Shown here in pieces: positions 26,501 to 55,866 of a stretch of 64,000 nt of DNA; positions within the stretch are counted from its first letter, which is position 1, and each line of letters begins with the position of its first letter. This DNA is from Mugil cephalus (lineage: Eukaryota > Chordata > Actinopteri > Mugiliformes > Mugilidae), in the NCBI RefSeq assembly GCF_022458985.1, contig NC_061779.1, positions 16,103,001 through 16,167,000 of the forward strand, written 5' to 3'. The notes under the pieces are model-generated. The model saw only the letters and a program-made list of their open reading frames with translations. It did not search any database and was not told the DNA's origin. The translations under genes and the position numbers were made by a program.

Positions 26501-26709
26501 AGGAGAAACAGCTCTCTGGCCTTGCCCATCGTCTCTGCCTGTGGGCTTAACGGCACCGCTTCCCTGGTGCGCGGCGAAACCAGCGGACTGCGTCCCCGAC
26601 TCGGCCTGGGGCTCCCAGCTGGTAGGCTGCGCAGTCGTGGACTGGCTGGCACTGCCTCCCCGCTGCCTTGACCCACCAGGACTTCACCATCATTCAGCCA
26701 CTTAGACAT
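19233..26709 (-). CDS. cracr2b: CRACR2B/EFCAB4A-like protein with EF-hands, coiled coil and C-terminal Rab GTPase domain
   Basis: Coding exons, 5' to 3': 26455-26709, 26267-26378, 26022-26169, 25270-25416, 25090-25180, 24919-25014, 24656-24843, 23687-23758, 23541-23595, 22433-22549, 22114-22240, 21336-21417, 21134-21248, 20783-20890, 20580-20656, 19233-19317. They total 1875 nt (624 aa). CRACR2 proteins bind STIM1/ORAI1 and tune store-operated calcium entry. EF-hand loops are at residues 72-83 ([12 protein letters not shown]) and 106-117 ([12 protein letters not shown]). A coiled coil runs about 200-385. The GTPase spans 436-610, with G1 GNSGVGKT (443-450), DTAGQER, NKLD and ECSAK, and ends SCCT, a geranylgeranylation-type cysteine pair. 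Position beside cd151 matches human CRACR2B (EFCAB4A), which as I recall it ends after the coiled coil; the architecture matches CRACR2A/Rab46. The symbol is by synteny. The last exon is the least certain. Confidence 0.92.
19988..20474. mobile_element. Non-autonomous hAT-like DNA transposon (MITE)
   Basis: The element starts with CAGGGGTCTTCA and ends with TGAAGACCTATG, an imperfect terminal inverted repeat (the reverse complement of the end reads CATAGGTCTTCA). Flanks 'atctaatt' and 'atctagat' are similar 8-mers, as expected of an old hAT target duplication. It has no open reading frame of note. It lies in the last intron of the CRACR2B-like gene. Part of its interior is repeated in reverse at the start of the window. 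Confidence 0.6.
20501..20560. repeat. (TAA)n and (AAAC)n microsatellites
   Basis: About ten ATA/TAA units are followed by about six AAAC units, just right of the hAT-like element and left of the penultimate CRACR2B-like exon. Confidence 0.95.
21463..22040 (+). mobile_element. Degraded, internally deleted Tc1/mariner-family transposon
   Basis: The element is bounded by a perfect 15-bp inverted repeat: ATAACATTATGACCA at 21474-21488 and its complement at 22018-22032. Interior text matches fish Tc1-like transposase genes I remember, in order: the leader 'gggatatattagacgac', then translated pieces such as [31 protein letters not shown] and [12 protein letters not shown]. About half the usual 1.2-1.6 kb is missing and the frame is interrupted, so it is inactive. 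It sits in a CRACR2B-like intron, opposite in strand to the host gene. Confidence 0.85.
23867..23940 (+). repeat. Dispersed fish repeat fragment (family copy 1)
   Basis: The string 'gtctgtgaaggttttcagtc', followed by 'attcaggtcatagtaaccc' and 'gttgaataaaggcaacagg', is one I recognise as very common in fish genomes. A reverse-orientation relative is at 56636-56760. I do not know its parent element with certainty. Confidence 0.5.
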
Positions 26710-28237
26710 TACTGCACAGAGACAGACGACACGGTGTTGATGTGTCTATCCCTATACTTCCTACTTGCACATGTCGGCCTCTTGTTACGTCGTCTGGGGC
26801 AAATTAGACAAAATATGAGACACTAACTTTTAACTGTCTCCACGAACTAGAGTGAATTTAATGACATTTTAGGTTTAGTTTTTACTAGTGACGCCAGATA
26901 TGGGAAGCAGGCTGTACAGGTCCTCCCTTGTCAAACATGAGACTCAGAACAAACTTACTGCTGGGACTGTACGCATGCCGAGATCAGCAGTAGGTCACGT
27001 CCATATACAACACATTTTAAAGCTGTTATAGCGATTAATTAAGGTAGCAATTCAGGTGAACTGACTTTACACACAGCCAGCTGCCATCGGTGTTTATTTA
27101 GATGAGGGGAATTCAGCCTGTCAATGAGCACCAGGATGTGTAGAGGGTAAAAAAACAGGACAGTGTCATGTGAGAAGAATCACTGTGTACTTGAAGGGGA
27201 GGGTGGATAGCTCCGGGAGAGGAGATGCAAATAAAGCATTTGCAGTTGTTTGCATTGTCAGAACCACCACAACTGCAAACAATTTTCGCTCTTGAGAACT
27301 ATGGCACAAGCATGCATAAAAGGTGATTTGTGAGGGACACAAGCACCGGGAGGACCATATCATCGTAAATCATAAACAGTTCTGAGTTTGAACTGCAGTG
27401 AAAACGGTGGAGGGGGAGATATTTCTGGGGCTGGTCATGTTAAAGTGCACGCGTAATTGAAAACAACCTACAACATTTAATGAAATATTGCCTCGCCTTC
27501 TTATCTCTCCAGCCTTGCTATCTATAAAAGATAAAACGCAAATAAAAACATGTAGTACTAATGGCAGTAAATTATCTTCCTGATGATCTTTGAAAGCTTC
27601 AAAAATTTCTGTATAACACTGGAATCCCAGATAAGACACTTATGTAAACATCGCATGTTAAGGATTTTGTATGTCTAGTCGGACTCCCATTTAGCCAACA
27701 GCCACGCCAAAGGTCAAATAAACTTCAATACATTTAACACACTATTTAGCGAGGTGGTGTCAGTGCAGGGTGCTCTCACGCATTCGGGGAAAGCGACAGA
27801 TTGTCCACAACACATAAAAACTTTCGGTCATACTTTAACGGGTCACTGAAAGACCACAATCTGCCTGACAATGTGGGTTCACTTTGAACATATGTTGCCT
27901 GAAAACACGATGACAGCGCCGATGAGAAAACAGTAAGTTAAACAGACTTAAATGTTGGGAAGTGCAAGTTAAATAACAATTTTAAGCACAAACTAGAGAA
28001 GCTACGGTGAATTGCATGGCAAAGATTACGCCAAAGTTTTGAACAACGTATCAATTCGAGGAAAACAAAACCAGCACTGTAGCCTACATTTATTATTAAA
28101 GGAGCAAAGAACCCCATGCAACCAACGAACAGCCGACTGTTAATCTACAATTGCAGAGATATACTGAATACAAACATTGTCTTATATTTCAGTTGTCATA
28201 TTAAAGGTAAACGAAACCGGAGAAACTTTTAATGACT
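26710..28237 (-). other. CRACR2B-like 5' intron
   Basis: A minus-strand donor (CCGTAG|GTGAGTAG, exon ending near 28238) suggests a non-coding first exon above 28238, spliced to the ATG exon at 26709. I find no coding exon within this 1.5 kb. Confidence 0.45.
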
Positions 28238-28730
28238 ACTCACCTACGGAGTACTGGACGCAGGTGTCCAATACCTTTGATCTCCTCACAGTTACTCAGG
28301 CGCGGGTTCACTTCAGCCGCTGAGTGGCAGTAGAGACTTCGTGCAATTGCAGGCTACCGTAATGTCTGGTAGGGTCCAGAAAGTGAGCAAAATAAGTTCC
28401 ACTAAATTAATTTCCATAGTTTCATCTCTTTCAAATCTAGTTACAAGCAGTACAAGTAATGAAAAGTTAAACTTCTGCTAAATCGATGCGCGTACAACAC
28501 ATGTAGCAATTCCTGTTATGTTAGAGGACAATTTAGAAAACCTTTATGTCTGGTATTACGGTAGCACGTAGCGTTACCATGGAATTTACGGAAATACATA
28601 CGTTACCCGAAAAACATCAGGGGATGCTTAGAGTGGGTTGCTCTGGTTGCGGATAAAAATAGGGATATAAGCAATTTTGTTGTTTTTCAAGGGTCGGAGC
28701 GACTGTTTTTGTTCCGCACACGCGTCTCTG
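28238..28730. promoter_or_regulatory. Probable bidirectional CRACR2B-like/tmem138 promoter
   Basis: A CRACR2B-like leader exon (minus) appears to start within about 28240-28400. A non-coding tmem138 exon (plus) ends at 28730 with a perfect donor (CTCTG|GTAAGTATG). The intervening few hundred bases must hold both promoters. CpGs cluster near the tmem138 exon (ggtcggagcgac, ccgcacacgcgtctc). Start sites are inferred. Confidence 0.5.
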
Positions 28731-29664
28731 GTAAGTATGTGTTGATTAAATTGTATTTGTGAACCGCGCTTGTATAACAGGGAGCAGAGTTAAACAATGT
28801 CGCCGTGGTTAACGTGGCGACCGAGTTTGGAGGGAAGTTAAAGCCCGGACTGTGCGAGTGCCGGCCGTGTGATTTGTTGTGGGTATAAGACAGCTTATTA
28901 TCCGTCTCCAAGATTATCTGCAGCCGGGACTAAATATTGATAGGCCACCGTCATAGGCAGATTAGATGGGTGAAAAGAAAGAAAGGGGGTGCTCCACGAG
29001 AGCAACAACAAAACAAGAGGTGGTGGTGTAAGCGTAAATCAACTTAGGTCACATCTATAATCCCTGCCGTGACGTTTCCATGTCTGCCTGTGTAACATAG
29101 GTTTAACTTACATGCGTAGGTTTGCCGCTAGTTTAGAAGACATGTTATATCAAACGCTCACTGGAGATGGCTGCGGGGCGAAGGTACGAGTTGGTGCTGT
29201 GGATACTCTTTTACAGGTAAACATTTCGTAATGCTTATAACCAGCCTTGTTATTTCACTGCTTCTGTTCATGCTCTCCACAGAGGATACAGGAAATGAGA
29301 AGATTTCCCGAACCAAAGATGTCAAGATGCAGCCTTTAACAGACATCAGATACCTTGGGCGGACTGCAGTCATCATGGAGATTTCTTTTCTCATCTAGGA
29401 CATCATGTGGCTTGTCAGAGGAGCAAACCGGAGGGAATATATAAAGATAAACAACATTCCCCATTTCTGACGACGTGGATGAACTCATGTGACCCATCAA
29501 TGTCTGCTTCTTGATCTCCGCACTGTTTTTGTACTGAAGCATGTAGGGGAGGAACATTGACAAAGTGTCACCGACAAGTACCTGGACCTGTAAACCGTAT
29601 CGACCAGAAGAAAGTTGGAGAATAGATTGTGAAGCTTTATGGTTTGCAGCATCAGCCACTGAAC
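28731..29664 (+). other. tmem138 5' intron and leader
   Basis: Two acceptors could join the leader exon to the ATG exon: one after 'gctctccacag' (29272-29282) and one after 'ggtttgcag' (29641-29649). The first would leave a 380-base leader with upstream ATGs; the second a 15-base leader. No coding is seen otherwise. Confidence 0.4.
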
Positions 29665-30785
29665 ATGCTCCAGACTGGCAACTTCTCACTGGTGCTGCTG
29701 ATCCAGCTGACACTGTTAGCCTACGACCTCTTCGTCAACTCCTTCAGTGAACTTCTGAGGGGAGCACCCGTCATCCAGCTTGTGCTTTTCATGTGAGTCA
29801 CTGAATGTTAAAATGATATGGAGCTATGGTGTTCATTTCCACTCAGTCTGAATGGTTAATTTAATCAAATGTAGTTATTTGAATGTGCAGACATGCACTT
29901 TTTTGTAATTCATGTACAGTACATTTGCTATTATTAGGGTTGGCCTTGACACAAAGAGATCAGCCTTAGTTACACGCACTGACATAGTTTCCTGGTAAAA
30001 TTTGGGACCTTTAAGATATAATTGTTGGCTGAACTATTTATAAGTCTTGACGTGATGTCCTTTAATTTGTTGTAACATCTACTTTCTTTACATTTTGCTG
30101 TTGCACAGACTAGTATTTTAAGGCACACTTCTTACCCCCTCAACACGTGAAACAAAACCTTTTTTGTGATCATAATGTTTGATGTATTACAAATATGTGT
30201 ATGTGTTTGCAGCATCCAGGACATTGCCATCTTATTCAACTTGATCATCATCCTCCTGATGATGTTCAACACCTACGTGTTCCAGGTCGGCCTGGTGTCT
30301 CTGCTGCTGGAGAGATTCAGGGCCCTGCTGATATTCTCTGCTCTCTACCTGACCCTCAGCATCTGTTTCCACTGCTGGGTGTTGGTACGCTCTAATCACA
30401 CCTTCACAGGCAACTGTGCACCAATTAAAATTAATACTTGACTATGTATCCGAGTGGAATCTGGATGTGACCCATCACCTGATTTTCCTTTTCCTCTAGA
30501 ACCTCAGATGGCTCCAGTCAAACCGTTTTGTTTGGACAGATGGTCTTGAAGCTCTTTTTGTTTTCCAGAGAACAGGTAATCGATGGATTTAATCAGAGAT
30601 GCCTTCTCCATTACATTATTACATTTACCACCACAGATGTCATCTTGTAACTGTACTTGTTTGTGTTCACAGCGGCTGTGTTGTATTACTACTTATACAA
30701 ACGCACAGCAGAGTTCATGGGAGACCCGCGGCTGTATGAGGACTCCATGTGGCTGCGTGATGCCTTTGCCCGAGCTCGTCAGTGA
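29665..30785 (+). CDS. tmem138: Transmembrane protein 138 (ciliary transition-zone protein)
   Basis: Coding exons: 29665-29792, 30213-30384, 30500-30575, 30673-30785. They total 489 nt (162 aa, identical in length to human). TMEM138 is a four-pass membrane protein needed for ciliogenesis; human mutations cause Joubert syndrome. Conserved text includes [64 protein letters not shown] and [20 protein letters not shown]. Four hydrophobic segments are evident. It is convergent with tmem258, about 1.2 kb away. No tmem216 gene, its neighbour in tetrapods, is present next to it. Confidence 0.97.
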
Positions 30786-31967
30786 AGAAGGGACAATTTT
30801 GAGAGACTTTAAGGAATGTACACCGCATTAGCAGCAGCTACTTTGACTTATTTTATAATCACTTTGCACTACGTATACAACACAACTACAAGCTAATGAC
30901 GAACACTGCAGAACTCACTAACAAAGAGGATGAGGCAAAGTCTCATCAGAGTGTGCACTGGCTCTTTATACCAAGCGTACAGCTGGTTAAATGGTTTACA
31001 ATGGCAGGTTAGCCAAGGATGGCATGTGTAGTATTGTATTAATCAGGATTCAGTCTGCTAATCTATGTGGCCTTGTAAATCAATTTGGGTTGCAGACAAA
31101 ATACAACACATTGAAAAAAATGGTAGAAGCTGAGAAAAGAAGTATTGTTTTTATATGTTTTTTTTAGAGGCAAGTTCTGTGTTGTTTGGTGAAAAGTTCT
31201 GTTGTTCCCCCTACAAGCAAGAGACAAGTTGGTTTATTTTGCCTTATGTGAGGTTAGAACGTGCTGTTTACATGGTGGATGGCCAATTTTCATGTGTACC
31301 CAGTTGTCTTTGAGTGGGAATCTTTGAATCGTGTTCCCGCTGTTTTTATTAAATAATCCTTCTCTAATTCCAGTGTAATCCTTCATCAGTAGGGTAGTCG
31401 GTATTATCCCAGAGACAAGGTGAAACAGACTGCTCTATTTTTAACACAAAGATTAATCAGGGATTGAGGTTTTAAGCACCGCTAGTGAAATGCACTACAA
31501 ATAGCCGCCGTCAGTGTCTCAGAATAAGCTTCTATTCTCAAGCAACCAAGGAGTTACGTTGCCCTGCACTGGAGGTCTGGAGTCTCAAAGACTGTTGATC
31601 AACATTTAACATAACTATTAATCAACATCATGAAATCTGTGAATTACTGCAAACATTGCAGCTATGAAGGTAAACAAAGAAAGACAACAAGACTTGTACA
31701 AATCCCCTTTACTTGTGAAATGAAATCCGGTGTCCATATGTTCCCAAAATATTATCAGTGCACTCCAATTAAGTTCAAAATCCAGTTTGTGTTGTGAGTG
31801 ATGTCCTTTGTTTTGCTGGAATGTGTCATGATCTTTAAAGTCCGTCACCTGAAACAGCAGGAAAAAAAATATAAGAAGAAGATACACATTTATTCAATAA
31901 GAAACTATTTAAATAACTGAACATACAAACTATTAGACTTTAAAAGGACGAGATTTTCAATGTACCT
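30786..31967. other. Convergent tmem138/tmem258 3' interval
   Basis: The interval holds the tmem138 3' untranslated region, with a candidate poly(A) signal ATTAAA at 31348-31353, and the tmem258 3' untranslated region on the other strand. I see no further gene. Confidence 0.45.
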
Positions 31968-33238
<1,271 letters not shown>

Positions 33239-33690
33239 TTTTGTAATGAAGTGTGGCTCTTGCTGCTGCCGTCCCTGATGATAAGGCCACGTACTGTTTA
33301 GCACTTCCTGGATTCTTCCTGACGCACAGTTGACGTTGTGACGTATTCTAACGGGTATTTTCTATCCTCAGTTTAGCCTCCTAGGATTGTCTTCCTTAGA
33401 AAATTAATAAAAGAAACAACTTTTGATAACGGCTTCGATATAACGATTTTCTAGCTGACATGCTCTAATATATATTAATTAACATTTCCACTGCTTTTTC
33501 AAAATATTTCGCTCAGTACAGCATGTTGGTGGCAGACAGCGGCGACCAAAAGCCTAAACTCAGGGCATATTTCTACCCCTGCTTAAAGGTAGTTTATAAA
33601 TACTCTACCGCCATCTAATGGACTGAATGAACAGCTGGTCTCCAGTTCACAGAGTAGAAAGGCAAGCGAACTCAATAAATTCAATCCCAA
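33239..33690 (-). promoter_or_regulatory. tmem258 promoter and leader, behind the myrf 3' end
   Basis: The tmem258 start codon is at 33238 and the myrf transcript probably ends near 33690. The leader and promoter are therefore confined to about 450 bases. I recognise no specific site. Confidence 0.4.
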
Positions 33691-35707
33691 ATTTATTTAC
33701 TGCATGCATTCATAGTATTACAGCATTTTTTTATTTTATTTTTTTACAAAAAAAAGCATCGAAATTGTTATGATGTAATGGGCTATAAAGTAGCGATATT
33801 AATGAATAGTCAATTTGTTTTAGTCTTATGACATTTTTCCTTTACAACTAGTGCGACAATGACAAATGTGTGTGTGTGTGATGAGCGCTGTCATGCTTAT
33901 CAATCATTTCTGTTCTCCAATAGCTAAAAGTTTCTGATAAACAAATATAAAAAAAGGAAAAATGATAACACACACCCCATAGTAGTAACAAAATGAAGCT
34001 ATACAGTTACATGTAGAGCAGTTCTATCTGTATCTGACACCAGTCGTGTGCACTGGATACAGCAAAAGCAGTTCATATATATATACAGTGCAAAAAGTGC
34101 CACAGTGGTTTCATTTTGCTGGCTGGTGCATTATAAATAAGCTAAAATCGTACACTCTACCCACTGAAGTAGTAATAATTATAGCAAAAGCATTGTACAG
34201 AGTCTTCATATTATTATTATAAATTCCATAAACTTTGTCTGATGGCTGTTCTTCCTATTTAATATTGATATTTCATTTGTGTCTTGCTGTGGTTTTTCTT
34301 TCTGAGTACAGACACATTCGGAATATGGATTTAATGGCTAACTTCAACATAAGCAACAAAAGCAAAACTAAGCTGAGAATTTCTCAGAAACAAGAAAATG
34401 TAATACAAAAGGAAAATATTACACAATTCAGTTACATTAAAAGTATTATCACTGCATATCCTTAGTTGTATAGTCACAAGTAATATATTTAAGACATCAA
34501 GAGACATAAAGGAGTCCAGTGTATAACATCATATTTCATATCCACACTGTGTTTAATTAAACTCCTTCTCAGCTTCATGATCAAGACATTAAAATAGAAC
34601 TTCCGAGCTGAAGCAGCATCTGAGTTGCCTCCGAGTTGCTTCTGAGCTGCAATGTATTATTTTAGAGAAATGATTGGGCATGCACCTGAAATGGTATCGT
34701 ATGCCATTTATTGCCTTCCCAGCATTGTCCAGTTAGCAAAATACAGTGTAAGCTATTCCAGTGTTCCTTGAAATATTGTCAGTGTTGGACAATCAGCTAC
34801 TATGTGTATGTCAGTGTATCTACATGTTAATTTCCAGTGATTTGTTGAATTATCCAGTCTCAACGTATAAGCCATCCAGTGAATCTGCTAGAAGGGGCAT
34901 GACACTTCGGACGTGTTCACTTGAGGAACGATTTCCGTGTAGTCATGCGTAAATATTTTATGTACCGACTTGATGTTTCATTCAGTGTCACGACTGAGAC
35001 AGAAATACTACAATGTATTCCCCTCTCTGTGCAGTGTTTATTCGGATGCAGTATAATATGGTCGACTGCAACAGCCTCAATACAAGGCTCCACTGTAGAG
35101 ACCCAGGATTTGCCAGTGTGCACTACTGAGGTATATTTTCAATGCAAGCTGCAACCACTTACTGAGCCAAGATCTTCTCTCCAGTGTATAAAACTATTAA
35201 AAAGTATTTTTGTTTTGGGGTGACACTGGTTTCAGTGTGCATACAGACTCCTAGTGTGACTAAACAAAAATGTGTGCAGTGTCATCTACAAAGTCTTAGC
35301 GTGGACTTGCTGCTAAAAAGTAATTATTACAAATGGAAGACATAGTGATCAGTAATAAAGTGAGTTATAAAACATATGGATGTTAACAGTGACACAACAC
35401 AGTTGTCAATGGCAGTCATCTAAAACATTTTCAGTGGCAGAAATAAAAATAAAAATAAAAACAAACTTTAAAAACAGTGTTTTAAACTCCAGTGATCACA
35501 GCACGAAGAGATGTCTTAATGCATGTACATGTACAAATGGGGGAGATTACAGTGTGGACAGTGGTACGGTATATAGTTTGCTTTGTATCTTTATAATAAT
35601 ATACAATAATGAAACAAAGCCCTATCCCATCAAAACAGCATACAAATGGAACGGCAGTGGAATAATAGAGGGTACTGTAAAGGCACTGGGACAAGTCGTC
35701 TTCCTCC
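33691..35707 (-). other. myrf long 3' untranslated region with ACACTG cluster
   Basis: This 2 kb between the myrf stop (35708) and a minus-strand AATAAA near 33694 has no coding exon and probably is the myrf 3' untranslated region. On the plus strand CAGTGT (ACACTG in the mRNA) starts at 34517, 34744, 34759, 34780, 34812, 34983, 35032, 35114, 35182, 35233, 35277, 35475 and 35550. Further CAGTG copies lie between. Chance would give well under one per kilobase. Confidence 0.6.
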
Positions 35708-52561
<16,854 letters not shown>

Positions 52562-53200
52562 CCTAGCGGGTCCCACATAAAAAATCCATTAAAGTCTCCC
52601 CTTGTCCGAACGAAATCAATTCGGATGGGGGAAACTTTCACATAAACATCACGGAATCCAGATTATAACCGTGGCGGGTTTTTTCGTTTTACTCTTTATA
52701 TAAATCCACCGCTTGCGCAGAACTTCTGTCTCCCGTTCGCCAACTTGGCACTGGATTGAAGTCCCCTATGGCCAAACGCCTCCGCTGACGCTATGGCACG
52801 AGCTTAACGTGTAACTTAAGTCCCAGTGGTTGTCTTAATTAACGTGCCAACAAAAAAAAAAATGAACAGGAGCGTTCAAAAATGCCCCTCCAGGCGCAAC
52901 TTGACCTCGAATCCTACAAGCTTCATAATAAACTTTAGTTTACTTTGGCAAATAAAGAAAATAAGAAGAAAGCCTCTGAAGAAAAAGGCAAAGTCGACGA
53001 TAAGTTAAAAAAACAAAAAACAAAAGTGTGCGTAAAAGTTGTTTTAAAGTCTGAGTCCCTCACGTTGGTTCTCTTCCTCCTTTGCCTCTCCCTCTCAGGA
53101 TGTGTGCAGCAGAGAGTCGGAGGAGAGGAGCTGAGGCAGGTGAGGGATGTGCGCTAGGCTGCTGCAAATATCTCCGGAGAAAAAAAAATGTTTCTGAAAA
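52562..53200 (-). promoter_or_regulatory. myrf leader and promoter region
   Basis: The region upstream of the myrf ATG (52561-52559) is unbroken to about 52800 with no acceptor needed, so the leader probably lies in the same exon. The TATA-like 'tatataaa' reads on the plus strand at 52697-52704 (tttatata on the coding strand) and is not clearly a promoter box. The start site is unplaced. Confidence 0.4.
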
Positions 53201-55866
53201 GACGCCCGAGGAGCGCTCTGGAGTGCGTTATTCAGGACGACTATGAACATAAAGTTTTCTTTACAATATTTACATGATAAAAATAGATTAACCGATTTAA
53301 ACGAATTAAACTCACTTAATTTATTTATTATTTAATATGTAATTTCTATAATTTCTCAAGCAAAGTTTCCCTTTTCCCTAGTGCAGAATTTGTTATAATT
53401 TTTGTAATTATTACTCCGTTTGGACTGTCAAACCGCGCTTTATTTTATTTTATTTTAGTTTAGTTTAGTTTAGTTTAGTTTAGTTTACATTTTCTATAGC
53501 CTCAAAACGATCAATAATTAAAATAACTGTTGGCTTCATCAGTGTTTCAGTATTGTTTCAGATCCAAAATGAACATAACCAGGAACTTTTGATGGGAAGA
53601 AATATATATATGATATATGAAAATCGGCTTATTGAAAAATTGGGTTTGATAGTTTGTAGGTACAAACTTTAAATAAAGGCTTTACCTACTGAATTTTTAA
53701 TATTTTTTTATTATTGTTCTGTCCTGTATGAAGGATTTCTCCTGTATTAGTCAGCCTGAAGTTTTCCTTATGGTAATTGAGATAATCTTACTGACATCAT
53801 AATATCTTCAGAGAACGATTTGTAATATCTATGTGTAATATAAATAAAACTGTCCTGACTCAAAACATTTTTCCAGAATTTAAAAAACACGCTGCCTACA
53901 GGGAAATGATTTCTTCCACTCTAGCGGCACAGTTTCCAAGTTTAGTTTTATGAATAGTTGATGCATGATCTAATAAAAACATTCATGAAGCTTTGATCTA
54001 CACAAGGTTTTACTGGTTTAAAAGACGTCTTTTCTAATTCCTCCATCTTACACGGACACAGCAATAGGAGTGTTTTGTGTCAAGCCTTCCCAAAGGGGAG
54101 GATTTGAGGGAATGATCCATTTCTCTCAACCTTATCAGCTGCATCCCACCCCCCCTTATAACAATGCCACTGTGTGCAGCCCCCGCAGCCTTGACGCCCA
54201 CCTCCCCCCTCGCCCACATGTGAGATGCTGTTGTGTTGTCTTGTTCCCCCACAGCTGGAGCATCTCCCTCTCCACCCCTCCACCCCTCTGCTTTTCCTCC
54301 ATTCAACCCAAACAACGCCACCGTTCTTCCAGCCACACTATGCAGATTGTTTCAGAGGACAAGCAAGAAAGAGAAACAGATAGAGGCTGCGGGGGACAAT
54401 GAAACATCTGGCTATGTTAAAGCAGTTCATTTTGGTATTCTGGATTTCTTATCTCATATCTCTGTAACTGTATGTGTGTGTGGAAGTGCGTGTTGCGTGC
54501 TAGTCTTACATGCTGCGTAGATATAGACCCTGCAAACAAAGTCACATATGGAGACTCTCCTCCTGTAAACAGATCACAAGGTTAAATAAACATGTAAGGG
54601 AATAAATGGAAGCTATGTCTGATTAACAAGATTAATATGTGCTGAAGTCACCACCTGAAACACTTGGCACAAAGACAGAATGTTTCCTTAAATACTGTAT
54701 TTATGGATTTATGTGTAGTCTATATGTGAAGGAGGCCATAGCCTCCTAATGCTGTGGCCATTTAACTCCTTAGCAAGCAGATACCTGCTTACAAATCCAG
54801 CAGATATGTAGCAAATAATATAGTGATAAAGTGTATATAGAGAGTATAAAGTATGTATGTTTTATTTATTCTACATTCATCTCTGTTTTTGGTCTCTATC
54901 AGATTCCAGGGGAAATGCCTATCTTTTGTCTTATGTTTAGTGTTGGACGAGTGGCGTTAGAGTGGTTCATGAAATCTTTTTTTTTTTTTTTTGCTGAAAA
55001 CATCTGCCTGCCGCTGCTGTACGTTAATCAGAGTGGCATGAAGACTTTCAATAGGGCTGGGGTCGGTGTTAATCCTGTCTGGGTTTCATGACCTTTCACA
55101 TTCATCACACATTTCTTCCTTGTGAATATAATGATGCACTGACTATGGTTCAGCTTTAATATTTATTTCACTCATATGTTCATTTTCCACGTGTATTATT
55201 ATGTTAGTTACCTGCAGTCTTATTTTTTTTTAAGTGCTGAGCTAATGTTTGTCAGTCCTCGTTAGGGGTCAGCAATTAGGTTCAACCAAGGGCCAGTTTA
55301 ATTCTAAAGCCCCTGAGGAGATTTAATGCTTAATGATATTTTTCTTCAAACATTTTATTTTGTTTATTCTGAGAAAACCTGATGGTAGACGCTAGTTTTG
55401 TCGTTACATTATAAGTGCTAACAGAGTTAACATTTATATAACCTATACGAAATTCAAAATCTATGACTGACACTTTGTCCCTCATTATAGATTAATAAAT
55501 CTGAAAGATTTCCTACACTTTATTTGTGCTTGAAAATATGCCTTATTAACCATATGTAAATCACTATTTACGTCTGATAAGTATATTAAAAAAATGGAAC
55601 ACGCTACGAAAATTTCATTAGACACTAACTTCATTGAGCACTCAGTCAATTAAAAATAAAATATATATATATATATATAAAATACAAAAAGTGCTGCAGA
55701 CAGATTTCTGAGAACTGTAAAGTATTACTTTATATTATATTTAATATTTATTATTTTTCTCCATGGCTATTTAATACGTCCTTGGGTTGCAGTTCATCTT
55801 CCGTCCAGCAGGTGGAGACGTTCGTGTGCGTGTTCAGAAATGAGAAAGGCTGAGTAAAAAATCAAA
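53201..55866. other. Intergenic region between divergent myrf and tmem80
   Basis: This AT-rich 2.6 kb lies between two divergent genes. It holds a TTTTA/GTTTA pentamer repeat (53441-53487) and an AT microsatellite (55662-55678). I see no coding exon. Confidence 0.5.
53441..53487. repeat. TTTTA then GTTTA pentanucleotide tandem repeat
   Basis: Three TTTTA units are followed by about seven GTTTA/AGTTT units without interruption. Confidence 0.9.

Noticed and set aside
34081-35550. CAGTGT repeats considered as a CRISPR-like or satellite array
   Set aside because: Spacing is irregular, the repeated unit is only six bases and flanks are unrelated, so neither array type fits; it is kept as a 3' untranslated region motif cluster.
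54034-54402. Frames on both strands with glycine/proline richness
   Set aside because: They result from a local C-rich stretch; no splice sites or homology support a gene.
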